NCBI GenBank assembly: GCA_023614405.1
Contig: CM042688.1
Span: 68,496,253 to 68,560,252 of the forward strand
Source of the DNA: Avena insularis
Taxonomy: Eukaryota; Streptophyta; Magnoliopsida; Poales; Poaceae
Length of the DNA stretch: 64,000 bases
Direction: 5' to 3'
The notes beneath the pieces are model-generated. The model did no database searches, was not told where the DNA came from, and worked only from the letters and a program-made list of their open reading frames with translations. Positions 11,824-25,186 of this stretch are shown piece by piece. Numbering within the stretch: the first letter of the stretch is position 1; the number at the start of each line of letters is the position of its first letter. The position numbers were made by a program, and so were the translations under genes.

Positions 11824-13411
11824 TGATACATTGCAAATGTATCTATAATTTTTGTTGTTCCATGCTTGGTTTTATCTACTTTCTTATGTTTTGTCCACAC
11901 TTTGGAGTACTTTTCATATGATTTCTTGGACTAACCTATTAACAAGAGCCACAGTGTCAGCTGCCCATTTTCTGTTGTTTTTGGTTCCAGGAAAGTCAGA
12001 AAATGAATATTCTCGGAATTGGACGGGACAAAAGCCAAAGTTATTATTTTACTGAGGGACACCTGGAGCCAGAATACGAGTCGGAGAGGGGCTGGGGCCC
12101 GGCCACACCACCTGGCCGCGGGGCCAAGCCTGGCCCGTGCCAGGGGGTGGTGTGGCCGGGCCAGGCACCCCCTCAGCCTCTCCTTCCTCCTATATATTGC
12201 CTCTAACACAGAAACCCTAAGTACCCGATCAAAACTCCACGAAAGAGTCTGTAGCCGCCGTCATCTCCATCCCTAGATTGGGAGGATCAAGCTCTTCGGC
12301 ACCACGGAGAGGGAATTCACCAGAGGCCTTCTTCATCATCATGCAAGCCTCCGGTGTGATGCGTGAGTAGTTCATCTCTGGACTACGGGTCCATGTAGTA
12401 TCTAGATGGCTGGTTCTCCTCCTTTGTGCTTTCATGTTTAGATCTTGTGAGCTCCGTTCATGATCAAGATCATCTATTTGTAATTCCTACATGTTGTGTT
12501 TGCGGGGATCTGATGGATATTGAGATGCTATTTCAGATTGATTATTGATTCTATCATATCTTTCTTATTTGTGATCTTGCATGCTTTTCGTTGTTAGTAG
12601 CTATCTTGGCCAAGTAGATGCTAGCAACTCCAAGAGTTAGTATTTATGCACAGTAGTGGGTTCATGCCTCTGGTAATCTAGGGAAGTGACAGAAATCTCT
12701 AAGGTACTAGATGTGTTGTTGCTACTAGGGAGAAAACAACAATCCTTTGTTCATAGAACAATTGTATTGTTTACATTACATGCAATTCGTAATGCAATTA
12801 TCTGTTGCTTACAACTTAATACTGGAGGGGGTTCGGATGATAACCTCAAGGTGGATTATTAGCCATAGATGCAGTTGGATGGCGGTCTATGTATAATGTT
12901 GTAATGCCCAATCGAATCTCAAAGGAGTCAAGATGATTAGTATATGCTTGTATGCTTTCTCGATGTTTGTCAATTGCCCCGCTGTAATTTGTTCACCCAG
13001 CATGTCATCTATCTTAAGGAGAGCCACCTCTAGTGAACTATGGACCCCGGTCCTTTCTTTTACTTTCAATCTACAATCAATTGTTTACTGCTTTGTGTTT
13101 ACTTTCTGCAAACTATTACTTTCTTCCATTCGATATGTTTAATCCTTTGTTTTCAGCAAAACTGGTGAGATTGACAACCTCATCGCAAGTTGGGGGCAGA
13201 GTTCTGTGGTTGTGTTGTGCATGTCTCCACGTTGCTACTAGCACCGGTAGTGCGGCCTGCCAAGGCTCAGCTAGCAACACCTTTGGGGTGTTTCCTTGCT
13301 CCTACTGGTTCGATTAAACCTTGGTTTCATACTGAGGGAAAACTTGCTGCTGTGCTCATCATACCTTCCTCTTGGGGTTCCGCAACGAGCTCGATATATT
13401 TTGGGCCATCA
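11824..13411 (+). repeat. A-2 5' LTR
   Basis: 1588 bp, matching the reassembled 3' LTR (548 + 1036 bp). Both end CTCGATATATTTTGGGCCATCA, a variant tail not seen in A-1 or A-3. The GC arms are CCACACCACC (about 12103-12112) and GGTGGTGTGG (12146-12155). Confidence 0.93.
12191..12198 (+). promoter_or_regulatory. TATA box of A-2 5' LTR
   Basis: TATATATT, 36 bp downstream of the arm GGTGGTGTGG that ends at 12155; followed by GAAACCCTAAG. Confidence 0.65.
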
Positions 13412-13420
13412 AGCTACTTT

Positions 13421-13438
13421 TACGGCGCGTTCGGGAGT
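13421..13438 (+). other. Degenerate primer binding site of A-2
   Basis: TACGGCGCGTTCGGGAGT stands where A-3 has TGGCACCGTTGCCGGGGA, with the same flanks (AAG before, CAAGGACATCTTCAC after). It is a damaged tRNA-Asp site. Confidence 0.6.
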
Positions 13439-13624
13439 CAAGGACATCTTCACAAGGGGAGTCCCTCATAACCAATCTCTTTACTTTGTTATTTTTGTTT
13501 TGCTTAGTTTACTTTTGTTTTGTTTGCTTGTTTCTTTATCAAAAACACACAAAAAATAGTTTTACTAGTTTGCTTTCTTTATTGAAAACATACAAAAAAT
13601 TAGTTCCTATCTTAAGTTGCCATT

Positions 13625-14339
13625 ATGTCTAGCATTGCTCCAATCACTATGTCACCTGAGGAAATGATTTTCACTTTTAAACAAGGAATTGTAGAGAGCT
13701 TCAAGGAAGCTTGGTCTAGAATCTCTGATCTACATGAAAAAACTGAGCCTAAAATGACTCAAAACTTGTTCCTTAACAGTTTTTACCTTGGAATTGCTCT
13801 TTGTTATAGATATGCTTTAGATGTTGTGGGAGGAGATTTCCTCCAATGCAATGAGGATGATGCTGTTAATGCCATAAAGAAGTTGGTCTTTACTTACTAC
13901 TTGCCTAGCAAAACTGATTCTTCTTTCATAAACATATTTGCTAGATCGAATACTCTTGAGACCAGCACTGCTAGTTTGAAAGATTGCTATAATACACTTA
14001 GGGAGCATCACAACTATGTTCCAATAAACTCTGAACCCTCCGAATGTCTTCCCATAGTAAAGATTTAATGAAACCTTTCATGCTCGCTGTGATATCATGT
14101 CTAAATTTTGTCTTATGCCCAAAGACATTTATGAATCTTTAAATCTTTGGGGGCTTTCTAAAGGAGGAGAAGAAATTTTTCTTGCTAATAATGCCACAAT
14201 ATTACCCATTGGAATAGCTGAAGGAGTGTTTACAAAGATCTTAGGGAAAATGGTTTCTACTGATTATCTTGTTATTGAATGTGTACGAAAAGGACAAATC
14301 ACACTTGGAAGATCCCTATTAAAACTCCTTGGAGCAATA
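13625..14339 (+). pseudogene. A-2 gag-like ORF and frameshifted aspartic-protease-like segment
   Basis: ATG at 13625 opens 147 codons (MSSIAPITMSPEEM to LPIVKI, stop at 14066-14068). The sequence has the Triticeae-type gag look: ESFKEAWSRI, TEPKMTQNLFLNSFYLGIAL and RYALDVVGGDF. A small change just after codon 147 moves the frame. From 14070 the other frame continues HARCDIMSKFCLMPKDIY, GIAEGVFTKILGKM and ITLGRSLLKLLGAI, which resembles a retropepsin-like domain with a weak, non-canonical D-S/T-G region (RCDIMS). Copia E cuts it at 14339. The rest of the A-2 coding region is missing, so whether A-2 had a polymerase is unknown. Confidence 0.65.
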
Positions 14340-16212
14340 TGTAGGGGTTCGTAGCATGGAAAACAAAAATTTTCTATCGCATACAAACAAACAAGCCAAG
14401 ATCTATCTACTAGATTGTAGCAACGAGTCGATGGAATAACTCACCCTCGAAGATTCCAAAGTGTTTAACGAGAGCAGATTCTCGTGGGTGATGTAGTCGT
14501 ACTCTTTCCGATCTCAAGATCGCGTGAGCGATCCTTCCGTCGCGTTCCCGCAGCGCTCCATGATCGGTCACTGCGTTGACTGACGAAGACCTTCCTCTCC
14601 CTTGTTCCAAAGCAAATGGAGGTTGTAGCACTCTCCTCGCGATTCCTGGCAACGGCGTGGTACCTAAGTAGAGGGAAATCCTCAGGCAGCCTTAAGCTCA
14701 AAGTATGGTGGAGCTTATGAGAGAGGCTATTAGTGGTCTAGTAATTAGACACACCAATTAGAGGGCTCTAAACCAATTAGAAGGCTCTAAACCGAAATAG
14801 CTCTAAACCGGGGTCTAGATCTAGGGTTTAGTTTAGAGGATAGGAAACTTGTGTGTCCTAGGAGGGGAGCCCTGCCCCTCCTTATATAGGTGGGAGGGCT
14901 GGCCGGCCAAGGGGAGGAGTTCCTCCCCAACTCGGCCTTGGGAGGTGCGCCGGCCAAGGGGAGGAACCCTCCTCCAACTCGGCCTCCACCAATCCTCCTC
15001 TTTTCCCACTTCCCAAAATTGCCGTTTGACTTTCAAACTAGCCGTTTGACTTTTCAATTTAGGATTTAAATAAACCCTTTATTTTGGACAGCAAGAACAC
15101 CTAGTACATGATGCAATCATTCCAATATGTAATGACACATTCATGTACCCTTCCCTCCTCGGTCTTGGACATTCCGGGACCTTCTAGAATGTTCCCGATG
15201 AAAACACGGAACCATTCCCCAACTCAAACGGACTTTCCTTATATGAATCTTATTCTCCGGACCATTCCGGATCACCTCGTGATATCCGGATCCCATCCGA
15301 GACCTCGAACAACATTCGGTCTCTTTCTCATAATACCATAACTACTCAAACAACGTCGAATCCTTAAGTGTGTCTCCCTACGGTTCGTGAATTATGCGGA
15401 CATGATCGAGACACTTCTCCGAACAATAACCAATAGAGGAATCTGGAAATTCATATGGCTCCCACATATTTCTACGATTACTTTGCGATCGAATGAACCA
15501 CTTACATACGATACCAATTTCCCTTTGTCTCACGATATGTTACTTATCCGAGGTTATGATGTCGGTATCTCGCATACCTAGTTCATCCTCGTTCGATAAG
15601 TACTCTTTTCTCGTTCCGTGATATGTGATCCCTTGTGACCAAGTCACATGCTTGCAAGCTAATTGGATGACATTTCACCGAGAGGGCCAGAGAATATCTA
15701 TCCGTCATGTGGATGGACAAATCCCTCTTGATCCATGTGTTTCAACCAATACTTTCGAACACTCAATGCCACCTTTATAGCCACCACATTACGGTGTGGT
15801 GTTTGATGACATCAAAGCATCCATCCAAAAAGGTGATATGCATGATCTCATGGTCGAAGGAATTAGGTTACTATGTATCGAAAGCATATAGCAATTGAAC
15901 TATTGAAATGACTTGATCTTTATGCTACTTGTCTATAGGAGTATGTCCACCATATCATTCTCCTAACGATATGATCTTGTTGTTGATAACATCTCAATGT
16001 TCATGATAGGGAAACCACAATCATCAATCAACCAACAAGCTAGTGAAGTATAGAGGCTATACTAGGGACTTCAAATTTAGTTTACAAATCACACAAGTAT
16101 TAATGGTTTCCTTGTTAATACTATTATAGCATGAATGTAAACATTTATCATAAACACAAAGATATATAATAATAACTACATTTATTATTGCCTCTAGGGC
16201 ATATCTCCAACA
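14340..16212 (-). repeat. Copia E left LTR (3' LTR)
   Basis: Minus strand starts TGTTGGAGATATGCCCTAGA and ends ATGCTACGAACCCCTACA, the ends of Angela/BARE/Maximus-type grass copia LTRs. A TATATAAG box (minus, 14881-14888) precedes GGAGGGGCAGGG. The polypurine tract follows directly at 16213. Confidence 0.92.
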
Positions 16213-16224
16213 GTCTCCCACTTG
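16213..16224 (-). other. Polypurine tract of copia E
   Basis: Minus strand CAAGTGGGAGAC directly before the LTR start TGTTGG. It is repeated at 23226-23237 after the second LTR. Confidence 0.75.
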
Positions 16225-16313
16225 CACTAGAGTCATCTAATCTAGATTACATGGTAATATACCGAACACCCATGGCAGTTTGGTGTTGGTCATGTTTTGC
16301 CCTCGGGAGAGGT

Positions 16314-17830
16314 TTAGTCAACGGATCCGCCACATTCAGATCTGTGTGTACTTTGCAAATCTTTATATCCCCATCCTGGATATGTTCTCGAATAGCGTGG
16401 AAACGCAGCTTGATGCTTCATCTTCTTGTGTGACCTTGGTTCTTGCGCATTGGCTATGGCGCCCATGTTATCACAGTAGATAGACATTGGGTCCAGCGCA
16501 CTAGGAACCACACCCAGCTCTGTAATGAACTCTTTCATCCATATCGCTTCTTGTGAAGCCTCTGAAACAACCATGTATTCCGATTCTGTTGAAGATCTCG
16601 CCACAACGCTTTGCTTTGCACTCCTCCATAAGCGCTGCACCATTCAAAATAAATCATTATCCAGTTGTGATTTAGAATCATCCGGATCGGTGTTCCAACT
16701 AGCATCGGTGTAACCATTAACAACGAGCTGTTCATCACCTCCATAAGAAAGAACCATATCCTTAGTTCTTCTCAAGTACTTAAGGATGTTTTGACATTGT
16801 CCAATGATCCACTCTGGATCACTTTGATATCTGCTAGTTAAACTAACGACATATGCAATGTCGGGTCTAGTACATAGCATGGCATACATTAGAGATCCTA
16901 TGGCTGATGCATAGGGAGTCTTACTCATCCTTTCTCTATCTTCTGCCGATGTCGGACTTTGAGTTTTACTCAAGGTCGTATTGGGCAACATGGGCAAGAA
17001 CCCTTTCTTGCTATCTTCCATTCCAAACCTCTTTAGAACTTTGTCCAAATATGTACTTTGTGACAATGATATTTGGCGTTTCGATCTATCTCTATAAATC
17101 TTTATGCCTAATATGTAAGCTGCTTCGCCAAGATCCTTCATTGAAAAACTATTATTGAAATACTCTTTGACACTATTAAGAAGGTCTACATCATTCCCAA
17201 TCAACAATATGTCATCCACATACAGTATTAAGAATGCTCTGAGCTCCCACTCACTTTCTTGTAAATACAAGCTTCTCCATAAGTTTGTATAAAACCAAAA
17301 CTTTGATTACCTTATCAAAGCGTTGATTCCAACCGGGATGCTTGCTTCAATCCATAGATGGACCGTTGAAGCTTGCATACCTTGTTAGCATCTTTAGGAT
17401 CGACAAAACCTTTGGGTTGTATCATATACAACTCTTCATCAATGTCTCCATTGAGGAATGCTGTTTTGACATCCATCGCCATATCTCATAATCATAATAT
17501 GCAGCGATTGCTAACATAATCCTCCAGACTTTAGCTTTACCGGTGAGAAAGTCTCATCGTAGTCAACTCCTTGAATTTGTCGAAACCCTTTTGCGACAAG
17601 TCGAGCTTTATAAACGATAACATTACCATCGATCTGTTTTCTTCTTGAAAATCCATTTGTTCTCGACCTTCCGGCCATCCGGTAAGTCCACCAAAGTCCA
17701 TACTTGGTTTTCGTACATGGATCCAATCTCGATTTCATGGCTTCTTGCCATTTATTGGAATCTGGGCTCATCATCGCTTCCTCATATGTCTCGGGGTCAT
17801 CGGTGTTGTCCACCAACATGACATTCATAA
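16314..17830 (-). pseudogene. Copia E reverse transcriptase and RNase H (first copy)
   Basis: Pieces in different frames read on the minus strand. 17828-17511 covers the RT N-terminus ([45 protein letters not shown]). 17270-16644 holds the palm with FLILYVDDILLIGND and then YLDKVLKRFGM, PYASAIGSLMYAM and the start of RNase H (VNGYTDASWNTD). 16643-16314 holds the RNase H end with KQSVVARSSTESEY. YVDD, the catalytic pair of the copia RT, is kept. Small indels break the frame at several points, so no intact protein is encoded as read. RT and RNase H would copy element RNA into DNA inside particles. Confidence 0.85.
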
Positions 17831-18179
17831 CGGAATCATACCAATGGAGGTGGTACGATTTCTCGTTGACCTCCGAGGCTCTGTAGCAACTTCAACCAAG
17901 TTTCATGATCACCATCATTAGCTTCCTCTCTTATTGGTGCAGGCACCACAGAACTTCTTCCGGTCTTTGCGCTACTCGCAATTCGAGAGAAGGTTCGACA
18001 ACCTCGTCGAGTTCTACTTTCCTTCCAGTCACTTCTTTCGAGAGAAATTCCTTCTCTAGAAAGGATCCATTCTTAACGAAGATTTTGCCTTGGATCTATG
18101 ATAGAAGGTATACCCAATAGTTTCCTTGGGTATCCTATGAAGACGCATTTTCCGCTTTGGGTTCAAGCTTGTCGGCTAT

Positions 18180-18960
18180 AACTTCTTTACATAGGCTTCG
18201 CATCCCCAAACTTTAAGGAGCGACAATTTAGGTTTCTTCCCAAACCATAATTCATATGGTGTCGTTTCAGCAGATTTAGACGGTGCCCTATTTAAAGTGA
18301 ATGCGGCATTTCTAATGCATAACCCCAAAATGATAGCGGTAAATCTGTAAGTGACATCATAGAACGAACCATATCTAAGAGAGTTCGATTCTGACGTTCA
18401 GACACACCATTCTGTTGTGGTGTTCCGGCGGTGTCAAGCTGAAAGTATTCCACATTTCTTCAAATGCTCGCCAAACTCGTAACTTAGATATTCACCTCCA
18501 CGATCGAGCGTAGAAATTTAATCTTCTTGTTACGTTGATTCTCTACCTCACTTTGAAACTCCTTAAACTTCTCGAAAGTTTAGGACTTATGTTTCATGAA
18601 ATAGATATACCCATATCTACTCAAATCATCCGTGAAGGTAAGAACATAACGATAACCATCAGCATGATGCTACACTCATTGGACCACACACATCGGTATG
18701 TATGATTTCCAATAAGTCATAGCTTCGCTCCATCATACCTGAAAATGGAGTCTTAGTCATTTTACCCATCGGACATGCTTCGCATCTTTCAAGTGATTCA
18801 AAATCAAGTGATTCAAGAAGTCCATCGGAATGGAGTTTCTTCATCGCTTCACTCCAATGTGACCAAGGCAGCGATTGCCTCATATAGGTCGAATTATCGC
18901 TGATTTCAAGCGTTTAGCCTCAATGTTGTTGATATGTGTATTTCCACTATCGAGATTCAA
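18180..18960 (-). pseudogene. Copia E integrase (first copy)
   Basis: On the minus strand the segment carries MKKLHSDGLLESLDFESLE, RCEACPMGKMTKTPFSG (zinc-binding CxxC part) and IIHTDVCGPMSVAS with the first catalytic aspartate of the rve core. Later parts such as APSKSVETTPYELWFGKKPK lie towards 18200. The zinc-binding histidine part (WHCRLGH in the second copy) is damaged here by small changes. It would join element DNA to the host target. Confidence 0.8.
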
Positions 18961-19113
18961 TATGAATAGACCATCTATCAAAGGTGCATGTGCATAAAAC
19001 ATATTACTCATATAAATCGAACAACCATTATTCTCGGATTTAAACAAGTAAGCGTCTCGCAATAAACAAGATCACGATATAATGTTCATGCTTACGCAGG
19101 CACCAAATAACAA

Positions 19114-20345
19114 TTATTTAAGTATAAAACTAATCCCGATGGTAGATGAAGAGGTAGCGTGCCGAGCGATCACATCAACCTTTGATCCGTTTCCCACGCG
19201 CATCGTCACCTCGTTCTTCACTAGCTTCCGTTTATTCTGCGGTTCTGTTTGAGTTACAAATGTGAGCAACCGAACCAGTATCAAATACCGTGCACTACTA
19301 CGAATACTAGTGAGATACACATCAATAACATGTATATCAGATATACCTTTCTTCTTGATGTTGCCGTTCTTCAAATCCGCCAAGTACTTTGGGCAATTCC
19401 GCTTCGGTGACCTTCTCCCTTGCGGTAAAGCACTCGAGATCGGGCTTGGGTCCAGCCTTGGTCCTCTTCGTCGACGTGGTAACTTTCTTACCACCCTTCT
19501 TGAAGTGTCCCTTTTGCTTAGACTTGCCTTTCTTGAATTTGGTGGTCTTATTGACCATCAACACTTGGTGCTCTTTCTTGATCTCCACTTCGCAGATTTT
19601 AACATAGCAAATAGTTACGGCAACTCTTTGTTCATGTTCGCATGTTGTAGTTCATCACAAAGTTCTTGTAACTTGGTGGTAGTGATTGGAGGATGCGGTA
19701 AACCCCAAAGTATTAGGAATCACTATACCCAAACTTTGAAGTTTATTTGCGTGCCCGGACATCTTAAGCACATGCTCACCGACGGAGCTACCCTCTTCCA
19801 TCTTGCGGTTAAAGAACTTTTGAAGCTTCATAACTTTCAATTGCGCATGAGTCTCAAAGATTAATTTGAGATCCTTGACAATATCATATGGATCGACTCT
19901 TCAAACCTTTTACAAGCTCCGATTCTAAACCATACAAGATAGCACACTTGAACTATGGAGTCTTGATTCTTAGAAGCGAGGTAAACATTCTTTACTTCAT
20001 CGGTAGCATCATTGCAGTGGGTCACCTAGCGGTGCAAACAGCACATAGGTCAAAAAACCAGCTGTGATGACAATCCTCAAATTGCGGAACCAATCCGTGA
20101 AGTTGCTTCCATTGTTTTTCAACTTTTCATTCTCTAGGAACGCATTAAAAATGAAGGTAGGGGCTGCCAATCATCTACAACATATTTGCAACAGTTTAGA
20201 CTAAGTTTATGACAAATTGAGTTCAAATTAATTAATGAAATTAAACTAGGTGAACTCACACTCAAAACAACATACCTCACATTGTTTTAGTGATAACCCG
20301 AACCAAATCCAGTTCTTCAACACCGATCATCACGTGAGCTGATTT
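19114..20345 (-). pseudogene. Copia E gag and protease region (single copy)
   Basis: Minus-strand pieces. 20165-20020 gives the gag start (NAFLENEKLKNNGSNF, DWFRNLRIVITAGF). 19840-19655 gives the UBN2-type gag motif LQKFFNRKMEEGSSVGEHVL and HANKLQSLGI. 19588-19337 is basic (KGKSKQKGHFKKGGKK) and leads into CPKYLADLKNGN, the end of a CCHC knuckle whose first half is frame-shifted. 19500-19114 gives the protease neighbourhood (KLVKNEVTMRVGNGSKVDV). Only this first internal copy keeps the region, because the second was truncated. Confidence 0.75.
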
Positions 20346-21352
20346 AGTTTTAATGGCGAACTATAATATTGTTCATCATATATACTATATGATTCATGCT
20401 TTACCTTTAGGCGATCCGTGTTCACGAGGCCATGTCTACATGCTAGGCTCGTCAAGATCAAACCTTAGCTACCGCATAAGCAAATCTGGCTTGCTTACGT
20501 TGTATTCACCGCGGAATCAAAGACACCCGATCATCACGTGGTGCTTGAAGCAGCAAGCTTTGCAGCGGTGCATACTAAGGGTGAACACTTTAGAACTTGA
20601 AATTTATGTGCATGAGGTATCATCTTATAATGCTACCGTCGTCTACTAAGCAATACAAGATGCATAAAGGATTAACATCACATGCAATTCATAATATGTG
20701 ATATGATATGGCCTTTCTTCTTTGTGCTTCCGATCTCCATCTTCAAGCACGAACATGATCTCCATCATCACGGCATAGCATCAAGGTCGATGACGCTTCT
20801 TCATGGTTGTCGTCCACTAGCTTCAACTATTACAACTATTTTGAATAGACACGCGGTCTTAATGAAATTAAAGACAACCATATGGCTCCTGCCGTTGCCA
20901 ACTTACAATAAGGATCATTGCATACATCAAATATAATCACAATCATGGCCATATCACATCATTTGCACACCCTGCAAAACAAAGTTAGACGCCTCTACTT
21001 TCTTTGCATATTTTACGTGGTTTGGGGCTTTCCATAGGTGTCGTTCTAACCTACGAACAAGAACCACAACATTGATACTAGCATTGTTGATTACCCGTTG
21101 TAAATTGGATCTTTACTATGCTAGGAGAAACAGGCACCCGCAAAGCCACTTATGCAAAGCAGTTGCATGTCAAGCGTGGAGCAAGTCTCATGAACGATGT
21201 CATGTAAGGTTAGCCCGGGCCGCTTCATCCCAACATACCGCAAGATGCAAAGTACACAAAAAGCAATCTACAATAAAAGCATCAACGCCCACAATGACCA
21301 TTGTGTTCTACTCGTCAATGAGATCTACATATAGACACGGCTCGATACCCTT
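20346..21352 (-). other. Copia E leader with primer binding site
   Basis: About 1 kb of untranslated leader without a supported ORF. Next to the LTR the minus strand of 21338-21352 reads AAGGGTATCGAGCCG, one deletion away from the GGTATCAGAGCC motif that pairs with initiator tRNA-Met. This fixes the right LTR as the 5' LTR of the first unit. Confidence 0.7.
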
Positions 21353-23225
21353 TGTAGGGGTTCGTAGCATGGAAAACAAAATTTTCTATCGCATACAAAC
21401 AAACAAGCCAAGATCTATCTACTAGATTGTAGCAACGAGTCGATGGAATAACTCACCCTCGAAGATTCCAAAGTGTTTAACGAGAGCAGATTCTCGTGGG
21501 TGATGTAGTCGTACTCTTTCCGATCTCAAGATCGCGTGAGCGATCCTTCCGGCAGCGTTCCATGGCGCTCCCGATCGGTCACCGTTCGATTTTCGACGAA
21601 GACCTTCCTCTCCCTTGTTCCAGGCAGCCGGAGGTTGTAGCACTCTCCTCGCGATTCCGGCTGACTGTGGCACCTAAGTAGAGGGAAATCATGAGGCTTC
21701 GCCTGTAAGCGGTGCAGTATGGTGGAGCTTATGAGAGAGGCTATTAGTGGTCTAGTAATTAGACACACCAATTAGAGGGCTCTAAACCAATTAGAAGGCT
21801 CTAAACCGAAATAGCTCTAAAACTGGGTCTCTATCTAGGGTTTAGTTTAGAGGATAGGAAACTTGTGTGTCCTAGGAGGAGCCCTGCCCCTCCTTATATA
21901 GGTGGGAGGGCTGGCCGGCCAGGGAGGAGTTCCTCCCCAACTCGGCCTTGGGAGGTGCGCCCGGCCAGGGAGGAACCCTCCTCCAACTCGGCCTCCACTC
22001 CTCCTCTTTTCCCACTTCCCAAAATTGCGTTTGACTTTCAATCTGGCCGTTTGACTTTTGAATTTAGGATTTCAATGAACCCTTTATTTTGGACAGCACG
22101 AACACCTAGTACATGATGCACTCATTCCAATATGTAATGACACATTCATGTACCCTTCCCCTCCGAGTCGGACATTAGGGACCTTCTAGAATGTTCCCGA
22201 TGAAAACACGGAACCATTCCCCAACTCAAACAGGACTTTCCTTATATGAATCTTATTCTCGGACCATTCCGGATCACCTCGTGATATCCGGATCCCATCC
22301 GAGACTCGAACAACATTCGGTCTCTTTCTCATAATACCATAACTACTCAAACAACGTCGAATCCTTAAGTGTGTCTCCCTACGGTTCGTGAATTATGCGG
22401 ACATGATCGAGACACTTCTCTGAACAATAACCAATAGAGGAATCTGGAAATTCATATGGCTCCCACATATTTCTACGATTACTTTGCGATCGAATGAACC
22501 ACTTACATACGTTACCAATTTCCCTTTGTCTCACGATATGTTACTTATCCGAGGTTATGATCGTCGGTATCTCTGCATACCTAGTACATCCTCGTTACCG
22601 ATAAGTACTCTTTTCTCGTTCCCGTGATATGTGATCCCTTGTGACCAAGTCACATGCTTGCAAGCTAATTGGATGCCATTTCACCGAGAGGGCCCAGAGA
22701 ATATCTATCCGTCATGTGGATGGACAAATCCCACTCTTGATCCATGTGTTTCAACCAATACTTTCCGAACACTCAATGCCACCTTTATAGCCACCCTGTT
22801 ACGGTGTGGTGTTTGATGACATCAAAGCATCCATCCAGTAAAGGTGATATGCATGATCTCATGGTCGAAGGAATTAGGTTACTATGTATCAGAAAGCATA
22901 TAGCAATTGAACTATTGAAATGACTTGATCTTTATGCTACGCTTGTCTATAGGAGTATGTCCACCATATCATTCTCCTAACGATATGATCTTGTTGTTGA
23001 TAACATCTCAATGTTCATGATAGGGAACCACAATCATCAATCAACCAACAAGCTAGTGAAGTATAGAGGCTATACTAGGGACTTCAAATTTAGTTTACAA
23101 ATCACACAAGTATTAATGGTTTCCTTGTTAATACTATTATAGCATGAATGTAAACATTTATCATAAACACAAAGATATATAATAATAACTACATTTATTA
23201 TTGCCTCTAGGGCATATCTCCAATA
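21353..23225 (-). repeat. Copia E middle LTR
   Basis: Same ends and length as 14340-16212 except that its minus-strand start TGTTGG reads TATTGG (CA to TA at 23224). It is flanked by a primer site on the left and a polypurine tract on the right, so it serves as 5' LTR of one unit and 3' LTR of the next. TATA rc at 21893-21900. Confidence 0.92.
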
Positions 23226-24920
23226 GTCTCCCACTTGCACTAGAGTCATCTAATCTAGATTACATGGTAATATACCGAACACCCATGGCAGTTTGGTGTT
23301 GGTCATGTTTTGCCCTCGGGAGAGGTTTAGTCAACGGATCCGCCACATTCAGATCTGTGTGTACTTTGCAAATCTTTATATCCCCATCCTGGATATGTTC
23401 TCGAATAGTGTGGAAGCAGCTTGATATGCTTCAGCTTCTTGTGTGACCTTGGTTCTTGTGCATTGGCTATGGCGCCCATGTTATCACAGTAGATAGACAT
23501 TGGGTCCAGCACTAGGAACCACACCCAGCTCTGTAATGAACTCTTTCATCCATATCGCTTCTTGTGAAGCCTCCGAAAGCCATGTATTCCGATTCTTGAA
23601 GATCTCGCCACAACGCTTTGCTTTGCACTCCTCCACTAAGCTGCTGCACCATTCAAAATAAATCATTATCCAGATTGTGATTTAGAATCATCCGGATCGG
23701 TGTTCCAACTAGCATCGGTGTAACCATTAACAACGAGCTGTTCATCACCTCCATAAGAAAGAACCATATCCTTAGTTCTTCTCAAGTACTTAAGGATGTT
23801 TTTGATCATTGTCAATGATCCACTCTGGATCACTTTGATATCTGCTAGTTAAACTAACGACATATGCAATGTCGGGTCTAGTACATAGCATGGCATACAT
23901 TAGAGATCCTATGGCTGATGCATAGGAGTCTTACTCATCCTTTCTCTATCTTCGCCGATGTCGGACTTTGAGTTTTACTCAAGGTCGTATTAGCAACATG
24001 GGCAAGAACCCTTTCTTGCTATCTTCCATTCCAAACCTCTTTAGAACTTTGTCCAAATATGTACTTTGTGACAATGATATTTGGCGTTCGATCTATCTCT
24101 ATAAATCTTTATGCCTAATATGTAAGCTGCTTGCCAAGATCCTTCATTGAAAAACTATTGAAATACTCTTTGACACTATTAAGAAGGTCTACATCATTCC
24201 CAATCAACAATATGTCATCCACATACAATTAAGAATGCTACTGAGCTCCCACTCACTTTCTTGTAAATACAAGCTTCTCCATAAGTTTGTATAAAACCAA
24301 AACTTTTGATTACCTTATCAAAGCGTTGATTCCAACCGGGATGCTTGCTTCAATCCATAGATGGACCGTTGAAGCTTGCATACCTTGTTAGCATCTTTAG
24401 GATCGACAAAACCTTTGGGTAGAAACATATACAACTCTTCATCAATGTCTCCATTGAGGAATCATGTTTTGACATACATCTGCCATATCTCATAATCAGA
24501 ATATGCAGCTATTGCTAACATAATCCTCACAGACTTTAGCTTCGCTACGGTGAGAAAGTCTCATCGTAGTCAACTCCTTGAATTTGTCGAAACCCTTTTG
24601 CGACAAGTCGAGCTTTATAGATGATAACATTACCATCAGCATCTGTTTTCTTCTTGAAAATCCATTTGTTCTCGTGACCTTCCGGCCATCCGTAAGTCCA
24701 CCAAAGTCCATACTTGGTTTTCGTACATGGATCCAATCTCGGTTCATGGCTTCTTGCCATTTATTGGAATCTGGGCTCATCATCGCTTCCTCATATGTCT
24801 CGGGGTCATCGGTGTTGTCCACCAACATGACATTCATAACGGAATCATACCAATCTGGAGTGGTACGATTTCTCGTTGACCTCCGAGGCTCTGTAGCAAC
24901 TTCAACTGAAGTTTCATGAT
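23226..24920 (-). pseudogene. Copia E reverse transcriptase and RNase H (second, tandem copy)
   Basis: Repeats 16213-17900 with many small differences. Minus-strand pieces include [60 protein letters not shown], and near the LTR ASQEAIWMKEFITELGVV. Compared with the first copy, indels lie mostly at CTG, CAG and CCG (for example CAATCTGGAGTGG against CAATGGAGGTGG). Neither copy has an intact frame as given. Confidence 0.8.
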
Positions 24921-25186
24921 CACCATCATTAGCTTCCTCTCTTATTGGTGCAGGCACCACAGGAACTTCTTCCGGTGCTGCGCTACTCGCAATTCGAGAA
25001 GGTTCGACAACCTCGTCGAGTTCTACTTTCCTTCCAGTCACTTCTTTCGAGAGAAATTCCTTCTCTAGAAAGGATCCATTCTTAACGAAGATTTTGCCTT
25101 CGGATCTATGATAGAAGGTATACCCAATAGTTTCCTTGGTATCCTATGAAGACGCATTTTTCCGCTTTGGGTTCAAGCTTGTCCGG

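Noticed and set aside
23221..23225. CAATA at the end of the middle copia LTR equals CAATA before the left LTR (14335-14339), suggesting a target duplication
   Set aside because: It is followed by the copia polypurine tract, and the left LTR has CAACA at the same place, so CAATA is the mutated LTR end and not a duplication.
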